In this document: positions 19,881 to 28,045 of the stretch, one piece after another
How positions within the stretch are numbered: the stretch's first letter is position 1
How the letters are laid out: each line of letters starts with the position of its first letter
NCBI RefSeq assembly: GCF_003853705.1
Contig: NZ_QTQI01000015.1
Location: 124,001 to 188,000, forward strand
DNA length: 64,000 bases
Direction: 5' to 3'
Origin: Burkholderia sp. Bp8992
Lineage (GTDB): Bacteria > Pseudomonadota > Gammaproteobacteria > Burkholderiales > Burkholderiaceae
Made by a program: the position numbers and the translations under genes
The notes under the pieces: model-generated
The model's database searches: none
What the model saw: the letters and a program-made list of their open reading frames with translations, nothing else
Told to the model about the DNA's origin: nothing

Positions 19881-20795
19881 ATGCAATCGCTTTCCGGCTC
19901 TTCCGCGCCGTCACCGTCACCGTCACCGTCACCGGCGCCCGCTCCCGCGCAGGCGAACGGCGTCGCGCGCCGCGCGCCGCGCGTCACGGGTGCACGCGCG
20001 ATCGCCGCGCTTCAATGGGGCGTCACGCTGCTGCTGTGCGCGTTCCTGATCGTGCCTGTCGTGATGTCCGTGCTCGCGGGCCTGACCGTCAACTATTTCC
20101 GCGGCCTGTCGAGCGGCCTCACGCTGCGCTGGCTCGAACAGGTGTGGCAGCAGTATCACGGCTCGGTCGCGCTGTCGTTCTACGTGGCATTCGCGACGCT
20201 CGCGATCGTGCTCGTCACCGGCGTACCGGCCGGCTATGCGCTCGCGCGCAGCAAGCACCGCGTCGCCCGTGCGATCGAGGAAGCGCTCGTGCTGCCGGTC
20301 GCGCTGCCGGGGCTGGCTTCGGCGCTCGCGCTGCTGGTGGTGTACGGCGGCTTCACCGCGTTCCGGATGAGCCTGTGGTTCATCGTCGTCGGCCATGTCG
20401 TGTTCACACTGCCGTTCATGGTGCGCGCGGTGGCCGCCGTCGCGGCCGGTGCCGACCTGCGCACGCTCGAGGAAGGCGCGGCGAGCCTCGGTGCGTCGTT
20501 TGTCACGCGCTTTATCACGATCGTGCTGCCGAACCTGCGCCCCGGCATCGTGGCAGGCGCGCTCGCGGTGCTCACGCTGTCGATCGGCGAATTCAACCTG
20601 ACGTGGATGCTGCATACGCCCGATACCAAGACGCTGCCGGTCGGGCTCGCCGATACCTATGCGTCGCTGCGCCTCGAAGTCGGCAGCGCGTACACGATCC
20701 TGTTCCTGCTGATGACGCTGCCGCTGCTCGTGGCGATGCAGTGGCTCGGCGTCGATCCGTCCGGCACGCGCGCGCTCAAGAAGCGCACGCGCTGA
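19881..20795 (+). CDS. ABC importer permease 2
   Basis: A 304-residue permease with about six transmembrane segments and the EAA loop 'EEGAASLGASFVTRFITIVLPNLRPG'. The N-terminus before the first helix is a cytoplasmic tail with Ser-Pro and Ala-Pro repeats, encoded by a CCGTCA hexanucleotide repeat (19908-19931). The ATG at 19881, eight bases after the previous stop, is chosen because the upstream frame overlaps the preceding gene. It forms the channel with permease 1. Confidence 0.9.
   Translation: MQSLSGSSAPSPSPSPSPAPAPAQANGVARRAPRVTGARAIAALQWGVTLLLCAFLIVPVVMSVLAGLTVNYFRGLSSGLTLRWLEQVWQQYHGSVALSFYVAFATLAIVLVTGVPAGYALARSKHRVARAIEEALVLPVALPGLASALALLVVYGGFTAFRMSLWFIVVGHVVFTLPFMVRAVAAVAAGADLRTLEEGAASLGASFVTRFITIVLPNLRPGIVAGALAVLTLSIGEFNLTWMLHTPDTKTLPVGLADTYASLRLEVGSAYTILFLLMTLPLLVAMQWLGVDPSGTRALKKRTR
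19908..19931 (+). repeat. CCGTCA hexanucleotide repeat, four copies
   Basis: Four perfect tandem copies of CCGTCA lie within the permease 2 gene and encode Pro-Ser dipeptides just after the start. Gain or loss of units would keep the frame and only change the length of the cytoplasmic tail. Confidence 0.85.
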
Positions 20796-20808
20796 ATTTT
20801 TCGCAGAC

Positions 20809-21840
20809 ATGAAACTCGATTCCACTCCCATCACGCTGACCCGCTGCGCAAAAACGTTCCGCGGCACCCGCGTGCTCGAACCGCTCGACCTGTCGATCGG
20901 CGCGGGCGAAACACTCGTGCTGCTCGGGCCGTCCGGCTGCGGCAAGACGACGACGCTGCGCCTGATCGCGGGCCTCGACACGCCGGACGCCGGCGGCACG
21001 ATCGCGTTCGGCAACGACGACGTCACCGCGCTGCCGATCGAGCGCCGGCAGGTCGGCATGGTGTTCCAGAACTACGCGCTGTTTCCGAACCTGACAGTGC
21101 GCGGCAACGTCGGCTACGGGCTGAAGATCCGCAAGACCGAGCCGCGCGCGCTGCGCGAACGCGTCGACGAGCTGCTCGCGATGATGCGGCTCGACGCACA
21201 TGCGGACAAACCGGTCGATCAATTGTCCGGCGGACAGCGTCAGCGCGTCGCGCTGGCCCGCGCGCTCGCGGTGCGGCCGCGCGTGCTGCTGCTCGACGAA
21301 CCGCTGACCGCGCTCGATGCGAAGCTGCGCGACGTGCTGCGCCGCGAGATGAACGCGCTGCTGCGCGAGCTTGGCGTGACGACCGTCTACGTGACGCACG
21401 ACCAGGCCGAGGCGATGGAACTCGGCGACCGGATCGTCGTGATGGGCGCGGGCCGCATCGAGCAGATCGGCACGCCGCGCGACATCTACTACCACCCGGC
21501 GAACCGCACGGTCGCGCAGTTCATCGGCACGCTGAACCGGCTGGCCGGACAATGGCGCGACGGCGCGCTGGTGACGACAGGTGGCGCGATCGCAACGCCG
21601 CATGCCGCCGACGAATGGTTCTTCCGCCCCGAGGACGCGCAGCTCGCCGATCCCGCGCATGCACCGCTACGCGGCGCGGTCGGCGCGTGTGCGTTCCTCG
21701 GCGAGCGCACGCGGCTCACGATCGAGCATGCGGCACCCGACGCGCTCGTGATCGACGTGCCCGGCCGCATCGCGCTCGCACGCGGCACGGCGGTCGGCCT
21801 CACGATCGCGCCGGAAGGCCTGATCGCGCTCGGCGCGTAA
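20809..21840 (+). CDS. ABC importer ATPase
   Basis: A 343-residue ATP-binding subunit. Walker A 'GPSGCGKTT' is at residues 40-48, the Q-loop at 'VFQNYALFPNLTV', signature 'LSGGQRQR', Walker B 'VLLLDEP', and switch His in 'VTHDQAEAM'. A C-terminal TOBE-type extension (after about residue 240) is present, as in the polyamine/iron/sugar (MalK-like) group. The gene follows permease 2 by 13 bases and precedes the phosphodiesterase gene, completing the importer. Confidence 0.93.
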   Translation: MKLDSTPITLTRCAKTFRGTRVLEPLDLSIGAGETLVLLGPSGCGKTTTLRLIAGLDTPDAGGTIAFGNDDVTALPIERRQVGMVFQNYALFPNLTVRGNVGYGLKIRKTEPRALRERVDELLAMMRLDAHADKPVDQLSGGQRQRVALARALAVRPRVLLLDEPLTALDAKLRDVLRREMNALLRELGVTTVYVTHDQAEAMELGDRIVVMGAGRIEQIGTPRDIYYHPANRTVAQFIGTLNRLAGQWRDGALVTTGGAIATPHAADEWFFRPEDAQLADPAHAPLRGAVGACAFLGERTRLTIEHAAPDALVIDVPGRIALARGTAVGLTIAPEGLIALGA

Positions 21841-21927
21841 TCCGTCGTTCGGGCATCATTCATGCAGCACCCCACGGCGGCGCACGACGCCGCCCCCACA
21901 ACAACCAGACGATTCCGAGAAACTTCG

Positions 21928-22752
21928 ATGCTGCTTGCTCAAATCAGCGATCTCCACATCAAGCGGCCGGGCCAGCTCGCGTACCGGCGCGTCGACACGG
22001 CGGCCGCGCTCGCGCGCTGCATCGCGAAGCTGAACGCACTCGAGCCGCGCCCCGACGCCGTGCTCGTCACCGGCGACCTCACCGACTTCGGCCACGATGA
22101 AGAGTACGGCAACCTGCGCGGGCTGCTCGCCGCGCTCGAGATTCCGTACTACCTGATGATCGGCAATCACGACGACCGCGCCGGGCTGCGCCGCGCGTTT
22201 GCCGAGCGCGCAGAACTGCACGACGGCGAATTCGTGCAGTACGCGCTCGACGTCGGCGCGGTGCGCGTGCTGGCACTCGACTCGCAGGTGCCCGGCGCAA
22301 GCCACGGCGACCTGTGCGACGCACGGCTCGCCTGGCTCGCCGCCCAGCTCGACGCCGCACGCGACCGGCCGGTGATCGTCGCGCTGCATCACCCGCCGTT
22401 CGTGGCAGGCATCGGCCACATGGACAAGCTGCGCCTCGCGCCCGCCGCTTCCGCGAAACTCGACGCGCTGCTGCGCGGTCATCCGAACGTCGAGCGCGTG
22501 CTGTGCGGTCACGTGCACCGCACGATGTTCACGCGCTTCGGCGGCACGCTTGCGTCGGCGGTGCCGTCGCCCGCGCACCAGGTCGCATTCGACCTGCGGA
22601 CCGACGCGCCATCGGCATTCCGGCTCGAACCGCCCGCGTTCGCGGTCCATCGTTACACGCCCGAAACGGGCATGACGTCGCACCACGTGTACGTCGACGA
22701 AGGCGCCGGCCCGTATCCGTTCTACGAACCGACGGGCGAGCTGGTCGACTGA
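21928..22752 (+). CDS. Calcineurin-like phosphodiesterase (GpdQ/CpdA type)
   Basis: A 274-residue binuclear metallophosphoesterase of the class III cyclic-nucleotide phosphodiesterase group. All metal ligands are visible: Asp8 and His10 ('ISDLHI'), Asp50 ('VTGDLTD'), Asn80 ('IGNHDD'), His154/155 ('ALHHPP'), and His195 and His197 ('CGHVHR'). Their numbering and the total length match, from memory, the Enterobacter glycerophosphodiesterase GpdQ. The start at 21928 gives this match; an ATG at 21862 is less likely. It lies 87 bases after the ABC ATPase, so hydrolysis of an imported phosphodiester is inferred. cAMP as a substrate is the alternative. Confidence 0.88.
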   Translation: MLLAQISDLHIKRPGQLAYRRVDTAAALARCIAKLNALEPRPDAVLVTGDLTDFGHDEEYGNLRGLLAALEIPYYLMIGNHDDRAGLRRAFAERAELHDGEFVQYALDVGAVRVLALDSQVPGASHGDLCDARLAWLAAQLDAARDRPVIVALHHPPFVAGIGHMDKLRLAPAASAKLDALLRGHPNVERVLCGHVHRTMFTRFGGTLASAVPSPAHQVAFDLRTDAPSAFRLEPPAFAVHRYTPETGMTSHHVYVDEGAGPYPFYEPTGELVD

Positions 22753-22754
22753 CG

Positions 22755-22806
22755 GCTGGCGGCTGATGGCCGGCGGCGGATAGCTGGTGGCTGATGGCTG
22801 GCGGCG
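22755..22806. repeat. Imperfect 28-bp-period direct repeat
   Basis: Two 24-bp copies (22755-22778 and 22783-22806) differ at two positions and are separated by GATA. They lie directly after the phosphodiesterase stop codon, in the intergenic region before the MFS gene. The role is unknown. Confidence 0.75.
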
Positions 22807-22956
22807 CGCACGATGACGGCCGCCGGCCGGTTCGCCGCGCGGCCGGCAGGATTCGCGACGCTCCGGTATGATCGGCAGCCTCGACCGGCGCCCGGCCCGC
22901 CTGCGCACCCGACGCGTGCGCCGCTTGCCACGCCGCCCAACTTCGTCCGCGCCGCC

Positions 22957-24156
22957 ATGTCCACCGCCTCCACCGACCGTCCGACCGACGCCGCCTCGCC
23001 CCATTACTCGCGCAGCCTGCTGTTGCTGCTCGCGACGATCGCGGGCGTGTCGGTCGCGAACATCTACTACAACCAGCCGCTGCTCGACAGCTTCCGCTCG
23101 GCCTTCCCGGACGGCGCGTCATGGATCGGCGTCGTGCCGACCGCGACGCAGCTCGGCTATGCCGCCGGCATGTTCCTGCTCGCGCCGCTCGGCGACCGGT
23201 TCGATCGCCGCAGGCTGATCCTGATGCAGATCGCCGGCCTGTCCGTCGCGCTGATCGTGGCGGCCACCGCTCCGTCGCTGGCCGTGCTTGCCGTCGCGAG
23301 CCTTGCAATCGGCATCCTCGCGACCATCGCGCAGCAGGCCGTGCCGTTCGCCGCCGAAATCGCACCGCCCGCCGAACGCGGGCAGGCGGTCGGCACCGTG
23401 ATGAGCGGCCTGCTGCTCGGCATCCTGCTGGCGCGCACGGCCGCCGGCTTCGTCGCCGAGTATTTCGGCTGGCGCGCAGTGTTCGCCGCGTCGGTCGCGG
23501 CGCTCGTCGCGCTCGCCGCCGTGATCGTGATGCGGCTGCCGCGCAGTTCGCCGACGTCGACGCTGTCGTACGGCAGGCTGCTCGGCTCGATGTGGCATCT
23601 GGCGGTCGAACTGCGCGGGCTGCGCGAGGCGTCGCTGACGGGCGCCGCGCTGTTCGCGGCGTTCAGCGCGTTCTGGCCCGTGCTGACGCTGCTGCTCGCC
23701 GGCGCACCGTTCCATCTCGGCCCGCAGGCCGCCGGCCTGTTCGGGATCGTCGGTGCAGCGGGCGCGCTCGCCGCACCGTACGCGGGCCGCTCCGCGGACA
23801 AGCGCGGCCCGCGCGCGACCATCTCGGTCGCGATCGCGCTGCTCGCACTGTCGTTCGTGATCTTCGCGCTGTCGGCGTCGAGCCTCGTCGGGCTCGTGAT
23901 CGGCGTGATCGTGCTGGATGTCGGCGTACAGGCCGCGCAGATCTCGAACCAGTCGCGCATCTACGCGCTGAAGCCCGACGCGCGCAGCCGCGTGAACACG
24001 GTGTACATGGTGTGTTACTTCATCGGCGGCGCGCTCGGCTCATCGGCCGGCGTTGCCGCATGGCATGCGTTCGGCTGGACCGGCATGTGCGCGACGGGGC
24101 TGCTGTTTGCCGCGCTCGCGGGCGGGTCCCACCTTCGCGGCGGCCGGCACGGCTGA
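22957..24156 (+). CDS. MFS transporter
   Basis: A 399-residue major facilitator with 12 predicted helices. It starts with 'SRSLLLLLATIAGVSVANIYYNQPLLDSF', a phrase common to the YgaY/DHA1-like efflux group. The loop 2-3 motif is 'PLGDRFDRRRLI', and its counterpart between helices 8 and 9 is 'PYAGRSADKRGPR'. Substrate is unknown; drug or metabolite efflux is likely. The ATG at 22957 is chosen because the upstream frame runs through a promoter-like TATGAT at about 22867. It converges with the EamA gene. Confidence 0.88.
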   Translation: MSTASTDRPTDAASPHYSRSLLLLLATIAGVSVANIYYNQPLLDSFRSAFPDGASWIGVVPTATQLGYAAGMFLLAPLGDRFDRRRLILMQIAGLSVALIVAATAPSLAVLAVASLAIGILATIAQQAVPFAAEIAPPAERGQAVGTVMSGLLLGILLARTAAGFVAEYFGWRAVFAASVAALVALAAVIVMRLPRSSPTSTLSYGRLLGSMWHLAVELRGLREASLTGAALFAAFSAFWPVLTLLLAGAPFHLGPQAAGLFGIVGAAGALAAPYAGRSADKRGPRATISVAIALLALSFVIFALSASSLVGLVIGVIVLDVGVQAAQISNQSRIYALKPDARSRVNTVYMVCYFIGGALGSSAGVAAWHAFGWTGMCATGLLFAALAGGSHLRGGRHG

Positions 24157-24177
24157 GCGCGGCCGGCCACGACGGCG

Positions 24178-25356
24178 TTACGCGTCGGCGCGTGGCGCGA
24201 CCGGTTCGTCGACGGGCGGCGGCGCGAACGCCGGTGCCGGATCCACCACCGCGGCGGGATCCATCACGGCCGCCGGCGTCGGCACCGCAAGCGGGACGGC
24301 GGACGGCGCGAGGATCGGCGCCGCTTCGGGAATCGCGATCTGCTCGGGGGCGGACGCAGGGTCCGCTGCCGAGACCTGCTCGGCCGTCGCGGCCGTCGGA
24401 CCGGCAGCAGCCGCGCGCGCCGCCGGCCGGCGGGCCGGATCGAACACGAACGACAGCCCCACACTGCCGAGGATCGCGACGGTCGCGACCACGGTCGCCA
24501 TCGTCACCGGTTCGCCGAGCAGCAGCGCACCGAGCGCGACCGCGACGATCGGGTTCACGTACATGCAGCTGCTCGCGATGATCGGGCTCGTGTGACGGAT
24601 CAGGTAGCCGTACGCGACATACGCGGCCATCGTGCAGAACACCATCAGGTAGAGGAACGCGAACACCGGCCCCGCCATCACGTGCTCGATGCGTTCGCCG
24701 ATCAGCCAGGCGACGAGTGTCGAGATCAGGCCGCCGAGGCCGATCTGCAGCGACGTCGACAGAAACAGGTCGGACGGCAGCTTGAGCCGCGTCGCGAGGT
24801 GCGCGCCGCCTGCCCAGAACAGCGCGCCGGCCAGCACGCAGATCGTGCCGAGCGCCGAATTCTGGGCGGCCGCGCCGCCCGAATTCAGCACGACGATACC
24901 GACCATCCCCAGCGCGACGGCCGCCCATTCGCCCTTCGTCACCGGCCGGCCGGCCACCGCCGCGATCACGGTCGCGAACAGCGGCACCGTGGCCACCATC
25001 ACCGCGGCCGAGCCGCTGCTGACCGAACTGATCCCGAGCGCGATCGTGCCCGACGACAGCGCGACGAGCATCGTGCCGACGATCCCCGCGTTGCGGATTT
25101 CCAGCAGCGTCGGCCATTCGGGCTTGCGCCGCAGCGCGAAGATGAACAGGCCGATCCCGCCGAGCAGGTTGCGCAGCCCCGACAGCAGCAGCGGCGGAAA
25201 CGACTGCAGCGCGAAATGCAGGCCGCTGTAGGTCGAGCCCCAGACGAAATAGATGAACACGAGCGCCAGCGCGACGCGGCCGCCGCGGCTTTGCGGCAGG
25301 CGGATCCGGAACGAAAAGCGCGCGAAGAAATCGAGGAGGCGGTCGAGCGGCGTCAT
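24178..25356 (-). CDS. EamA/DMT-family transporter with Ala/Pro-rich C-terminal tail
   Basis: A 392-residue drug/metabolite transporter with about ten helices in two EamA repeats: 'ALVFIYFVWGSTYSGLHFALQSFPPLLLSGLRN' begins the first and 'GTICVLAGALFWAGGAHLATRLKLP' the second. After the last helix ('VAILGSVGLSFVFDPARR') comes a tail of about 85 residues rich in Ala, Pro and Val, which most family members lack. The start at 25356 places the first helix normally; an upstream ATG (25533) would add 59 unrelated residues. The substrate is unknown. Confidence 0.87.
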   Translation of the reverse strand: MTPLDRLLDFFARFSFRIRLPQSRGGRVALALVFIYFVWGSTYSGLHFALQSFPPLLLSGLRNLLGGIGLFIFALRRKPEWPTLLEIRNAGIVGTMLVALSSGTIALGISSVSSGSAAVMVATVPLFATVIAAVAGRPVTKGEWAAVALGMVGIVVLNSGGAAAQNSALGTICVLAGALFWAGGAHLATRLKLPSDLFLSTSLQIGLGGLISTLVAWLIGERIEHVMAGPVFAFLYLMVFCTMAAYVAYGYLIRHTSPIIASSCMYVNPIVAVALGALLLGEPVTMATVVATVAILGSVGLSFVFDPARRPAARAAAAGPTAATAEQVSAADPASAPEQIAIPEAAPILAPSAVPLAVPTPAAVMDPAAVVDPAPAFAPPPVDEPVAPRADA

Positions 25357-25860
25357 CGTGCGGCCCGCCCGCACGTCACGCCGCGTGCTCCGCTGAAAGG
25401 CGCCGGCCATGCCGGCAAACGGTCCTGGCGGGACCGGGAAGGCAGAGCGAACGTGCGGGACGACATGGCAGTGCGAACGGCGACGAAAAAGAACCGGCAA
25501 GCGGCGGCAGAGGGACAAAAAAAACGTGCGCAACCACTTCGGCTGAACACGCTCGGCATTATGGCATCAAGGATTCGAAAGCATCGTCAGACCCGTCTGA
25601 AAGGATAACGACTGACGTTTCGGCGCGACATTATTCGGCCGGCGGGCGCGTGAAATCCGGGGCCGGATGCGCAGGATGCACGCGTTGCCGGCGCCGGTTT
25701 CGCACACACGCGATCGCCACCCGCAGGCGTCGGATCGAGCGTCGGCCGAACGGCCAGTCACGCACGCCGGTGCGTTCCGTCACGCCTATCGTGATGGGCG
25801 ACGTGCCCTCCTCTTGCCGTCCAGAGCCGCTTTTCGAAACCCGCACATCCATACAAAATT
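25357..25860. other. Intergenic region, no gene seen
   Basis: A 504-base stretch between the EamA start and the toxin gene. The open frames on both strands lack ribosome-binding sites and recognisable sequence, and no RNA structure or repeat stands out. It ends in the palindrome of the toxin-antitoxin operon. Confidence 0.55.
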
Positions 25861-25866
25861 TTGTAT
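25851..25866. promoter_or_regulatory. Perfect palindrome, likely antitoxin operator
   Basis: ATACAAAATTTTGTAT is a perfect 16-bp palindrome, strikingly AT-rich for this genome. It overlaps TATAAT (25864-25869), a consensus -10 hexamer, so bound antitoxin would block transcription of the pair downstream. Confidence 0.65.
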
Positions 25867-26214
25867 AATTCCACCATCCTTCCGCCGAAGCCCGTCGTGT
25901 TCGTCGGCAGCGCACTGGGCGATCTCCGCGGCTTTCCGCTGCCCGCGCGGCGCGAAGCCGGCCACCAGATCGACCAGGTACAGCGCGGCCTCGCGCCCGA
26001 CGACTGGAAACCGATGCGCACGATCGGTGCCGGCGTGCGGGAAATCCGCGTGCGCGATGCGAGCGGCGCGTTCCGGATCGTCTACGTCGCGACGTTCGCC
26101 GAAGCGATCTACGTGCTGCATTGCTTCCGGAAGCAATCGGCGCGCACGAACCAGGCCGATATCGACCTGGCCGCCCGGCGCTATCGCGCCCTGATGATGG
26201 AGTCGAAGAAGTGA
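25861..26214 (+). CDS. higB-like: RelE/HigB-type toxin (phage Gp49-like)
   Basis: A protein of up to 117 residues of the Gp49/HigB-like toxin group, predicted ribosome-dependent mRNA interferases. Typical text is 'ARREAGHQIDQVQRGLAPDDWKPMRTIGAGVREIRVRDASGAFRIVYVATFAEAIYVLHCF', followed by 'AADIDLAARRYR'-like residues at the end. The start is uncertain: the TTG at 25861 lies inside the -10 element and has no ribosome-binding site, while GTG at 25897 would give 105 residues and remove part of the usual N-terminus 'KPVVFVGS'. The stop overlaps the antitoxin start as GTGA, so the two are translated together, toxin first. Confidence 0.85.
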   Translation: MYNSTILPPKPVVFVGSALGDLRGFPLPARREAGHQIDQVQRGLAPDDWKPMRTIGAGVREIRVRDASGAFRIVYVATFAEAIYVLHCFRKQSARTNQADIDLAARRYRALMMESKK

Positions 26215-26495
26215 CGACCAACGAACGCTACACGAGCGTCTGGGACGCAATCGAGGGCCGGCCGGCCGAAGCCGAGAACATGAAGCTGCGCTCCGAACTG
26301 ATGATCGCGCTCAAGCAGCGCATCGCGCAGCTCGAACTCAGTCAGGCCCAGGCCGCGAGGCGGCTGGGCGTCACGCAGCCGCGCGTGTCCGATCTGCTGC
26401 GCGGCAAGATCAACCTGTTCGGGCTCGACGCGCTCGTGAACATGGCCGCGGCCGTCGGCCTGCGCGTCGACCTGCAGGTGCGCGAATCCGCGTGA
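26211..26495 (+). CDS. higA-like: XRE-family antitoxin (HigA-like)
   Basis: A 94-residue antitoxin. It has a helix-turn-helix of the Cro/C1 type, 'QLELSQAQAARRLGVTQPRVSDLLRGKINLFGLDALVNMAAAVG', and the N-terminus 'TNERYTSVWDAIEGRPAEAENMKLRSELM' that is usual in the HigA2/COG5606 group. GTG start overlapping the toxin stop. It should bind the toxin and repress the operon through the palindrome upstream. Confidence 0.9.
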   Translation: MTTNERYTSVWDAIEGRPAEAENMKLRSELMIALKQRIAQLELSQAQAARRLGVTQPRVSDLLRGKINLFGLDALVNMAAAVGLRVDLQVRESA

Positions 26496-26520
26496 CGGAC
26501 GAGCGCGCCTCGCGCGCCGC

Positions 26521-27309
26521 TCACGATCCGCCGAACCAGTTGTACCCCTGATCGACCCAGTAGCCGCCCGGGAACGTATCGGTCACGAAGATTTCCATGA
26601 TGTGCTTCGGGTTCTTGTAGCCGAGCTTGGTCGGCATCCGCAGCTTCATCGGGAAGCCGTACTCGGGCGGCAACTGGCGACCGTCGTACTCGAGCGCGAG
26701 CAGCGTCTGCGGATGCAGCGCGGTGGGCATGTCGATGCTTTCGTAGTAATCGTCCGCGCACTTGAAGCCGACGTATTTCGCCCGCGTGTCGGCGCCGGCA
26801 CGCGCGAGGAACGCGCCGAACGGCGTGCCGCCCCAACGGCCGATCGCACTCCACCCTTCCACGCAGATGTGTCGCGTGATCTGCTCCGCGTGCGGCAGCG
26901 CGCGAAGCTCGTCGAGCGTCCACACGCGCTTGCCCGTGACACGGCCGGACAGCACGAGGCGATAGGTCGACTCGTCGACGTGCCGCACTTCGTCGATCCC
27001 GTAGTACGCGTTGAACGGGAACGGGCGCGTGATGTCGGCTTCGGTGTAGGTCGGCGCGAGCCGGTCGGGGTTGAACAGCCACGCCTGCACGCGATCGTTC
27101 ATGCGCGACACTTTCTCGAGGAACGTGTTGACCGACGCGTCGTCCTGCAACGTGCAGCCGGTCAGCATCGCGAGGCCGCCGAGCGTCAGCACGCGCCGGT
27201 TGAAGAGCCGCCGCGACGGCATCTCGAGCTCGCGGCGCACGTCGAGTTCGAGCGACTTCCGGTCGAGCGTCCAGCGCGGCTCGCCGCGGCTTTTTTCGGA
27301 TTCCGACAT
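26521..27309 (-). CDS. Molybdopterin-dependent oxidoreductase (MsrP/YedY-like)
   Basis: A 262-residue protein with the sulfite-oxidase-type molybdopterin fold. The molybdenum-ligand Cys is in 'TRHICVEGWSAIGRWGG', and 'FGFPMKLRMPTKLGYKNPK'-like text near the C-terminus is a family signature. The N-terminus carries a twin-arginine motif 'SRRLFNRRVLTLGGLAML' directly followed by 'LTGC', so it may be a Tat-exported lipoprotein. Related MsrP reduces methionine sulfoxide in periplasmic proteins; whether this one does so is unclear. It is the last gene of a three-gene operon with a membrane cytochrome b that could supply electrons. Confidence 0.88.
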   Translation of the reverse strand: MSESEKSRGEPRWTLDRKSLELDVRRELEMPSRRLFNRRVLTLGGLAMLTGCTLQDDASVNTFLEKVSRMNDRVQAWLFNPDRLAPTYTEADITRPFPFNAYYGIDEVRHVDESTYRLVLSGRVTGKRVWTLDELRALPHAEQITRHICVEGWSAIGRWGGTPFGAFLARAGADTRAKYVGFKCADDYYESIDMPTALHPQTLLALEYDGRQLPPEYGFPMKLRMPTKLGYKNPKHIMEIFVTDTFPGGYWVDQGYNWFGGS

Positions 27310-27338
27310 GATGATTTCCTTCGCCCGCGATGGGGCGG

Positions 27339-27971
27339 TCAGCGACCGCGCAGCATCGCGAGCAGCGAGCGCGGCACCAGCAGCGCCATCGCGACGTGAA
27401 CGACAAAGAAGGCGACGAGCAGCGACATCGCCCAGAAATGCACGACGCGCGCATTGTCGTAGCCGCCGAACAGTTCGCGCAGCAGCGGGAACTGCACCGA
27501 CTTCCAGATCGTGAGCCCCGACAGCACCAGCACGACGAGATCGACGATCGCGGTCAGGTACGCGGCGCGCTGCACCGCGTTGTAGACGCTCAGGTCGTCG
27601 TGCGCCAGCCGCCCGCCGAGCGCGGCGCGCACGTCGCGCCACACCGATGCCGGCGTGACGGGCAACAGCTTGCGCGCGAAGCGCCCCGTCGTGATCGACA
27701 TCGCGAGGTAGAACAGCCCGTTGCCGACCAGCAGCCACATCGCCGCGAAATGCCATTGCAGCGCGCCGCCGAGCCAGCCGCCGAGCGTGATGCCGTGCGC
27801 GAACGTGAACGACGGATAGATCGGCGACGCGTCGTAGATGCGCCAGCCGGACAGCGCCATCAGGATCGCCGCGAGCGCGTTGAGCCAGTGGCTCACGCGC
27901 ACCCACGGCGGATGGATCGTGGGCGCGGGCGGCGTCGTACTCGCGCGATCCGTGACAGGAACCGTTTGCAT
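27339..27971 (-). CDS. Cytochrome b561-type membrane subunit
   Basis: A 210-residue di-haem cytochrome b of the b561/Ni-hydrogenase family with about four or five helices. Candidate haem-ligand histidines are in 'VRVSHWLNALAAILMALSGWRIY', 'FTFAHGITLGGWLGG', 'LQWHFAAMWLLVGNGLFYL' and 'ARVVHFWAMSLLVAFFVVHVAMAL'. It lies 29 bases upstream of the molybdopterin oxidoreductase gene and is the likely electron donor to it, taking the place of MsrQ. The frame is open further upstream, but the ATG at 27971 has a GGGAG sequence before it and gives the family N-terminus. Confidence 0.88.
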   Translation of the reverse strand: MQTVPVTDRASTTPPAPTIHPPWVRVSHWLNALAAILMALSGWRIYDASPIYPSFTFAHGITLGGWLGGALQWHFAAMWLLVGNGLFYLAMSITTGRFARKLLPVTPASVWRDVRAALGGRLAHDDLSVYNAVQRAAYLTAIVDLVVLVLSGLTIWKSVQFPLLRELFGGYDNARVVHFWAMSLLVAFFVVHVAMALLVPRSLLAMLRGR

Positions 27972-28045
27972 GATGAAGACTCCCGGAATGATGCGACGGG
28001 ACGCGATGCGCCCGCAGCCGGCCGGCCGCGCCCCGCGCGCATCGA

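Noticed and set aside
22770-22795. E. coli Chi sequence GCTGGTGG in the intergenic repeat
   Set aside because: A single octamer is expected by chance in such GC-rich DNA, and the Chi of this genus is not known to be the same.
25620-25760. Possible insertion-sequence remnant in the 504-base gap
   Set aside because: No terminal inverted repeats, transposase fragments or target duplications were seen.
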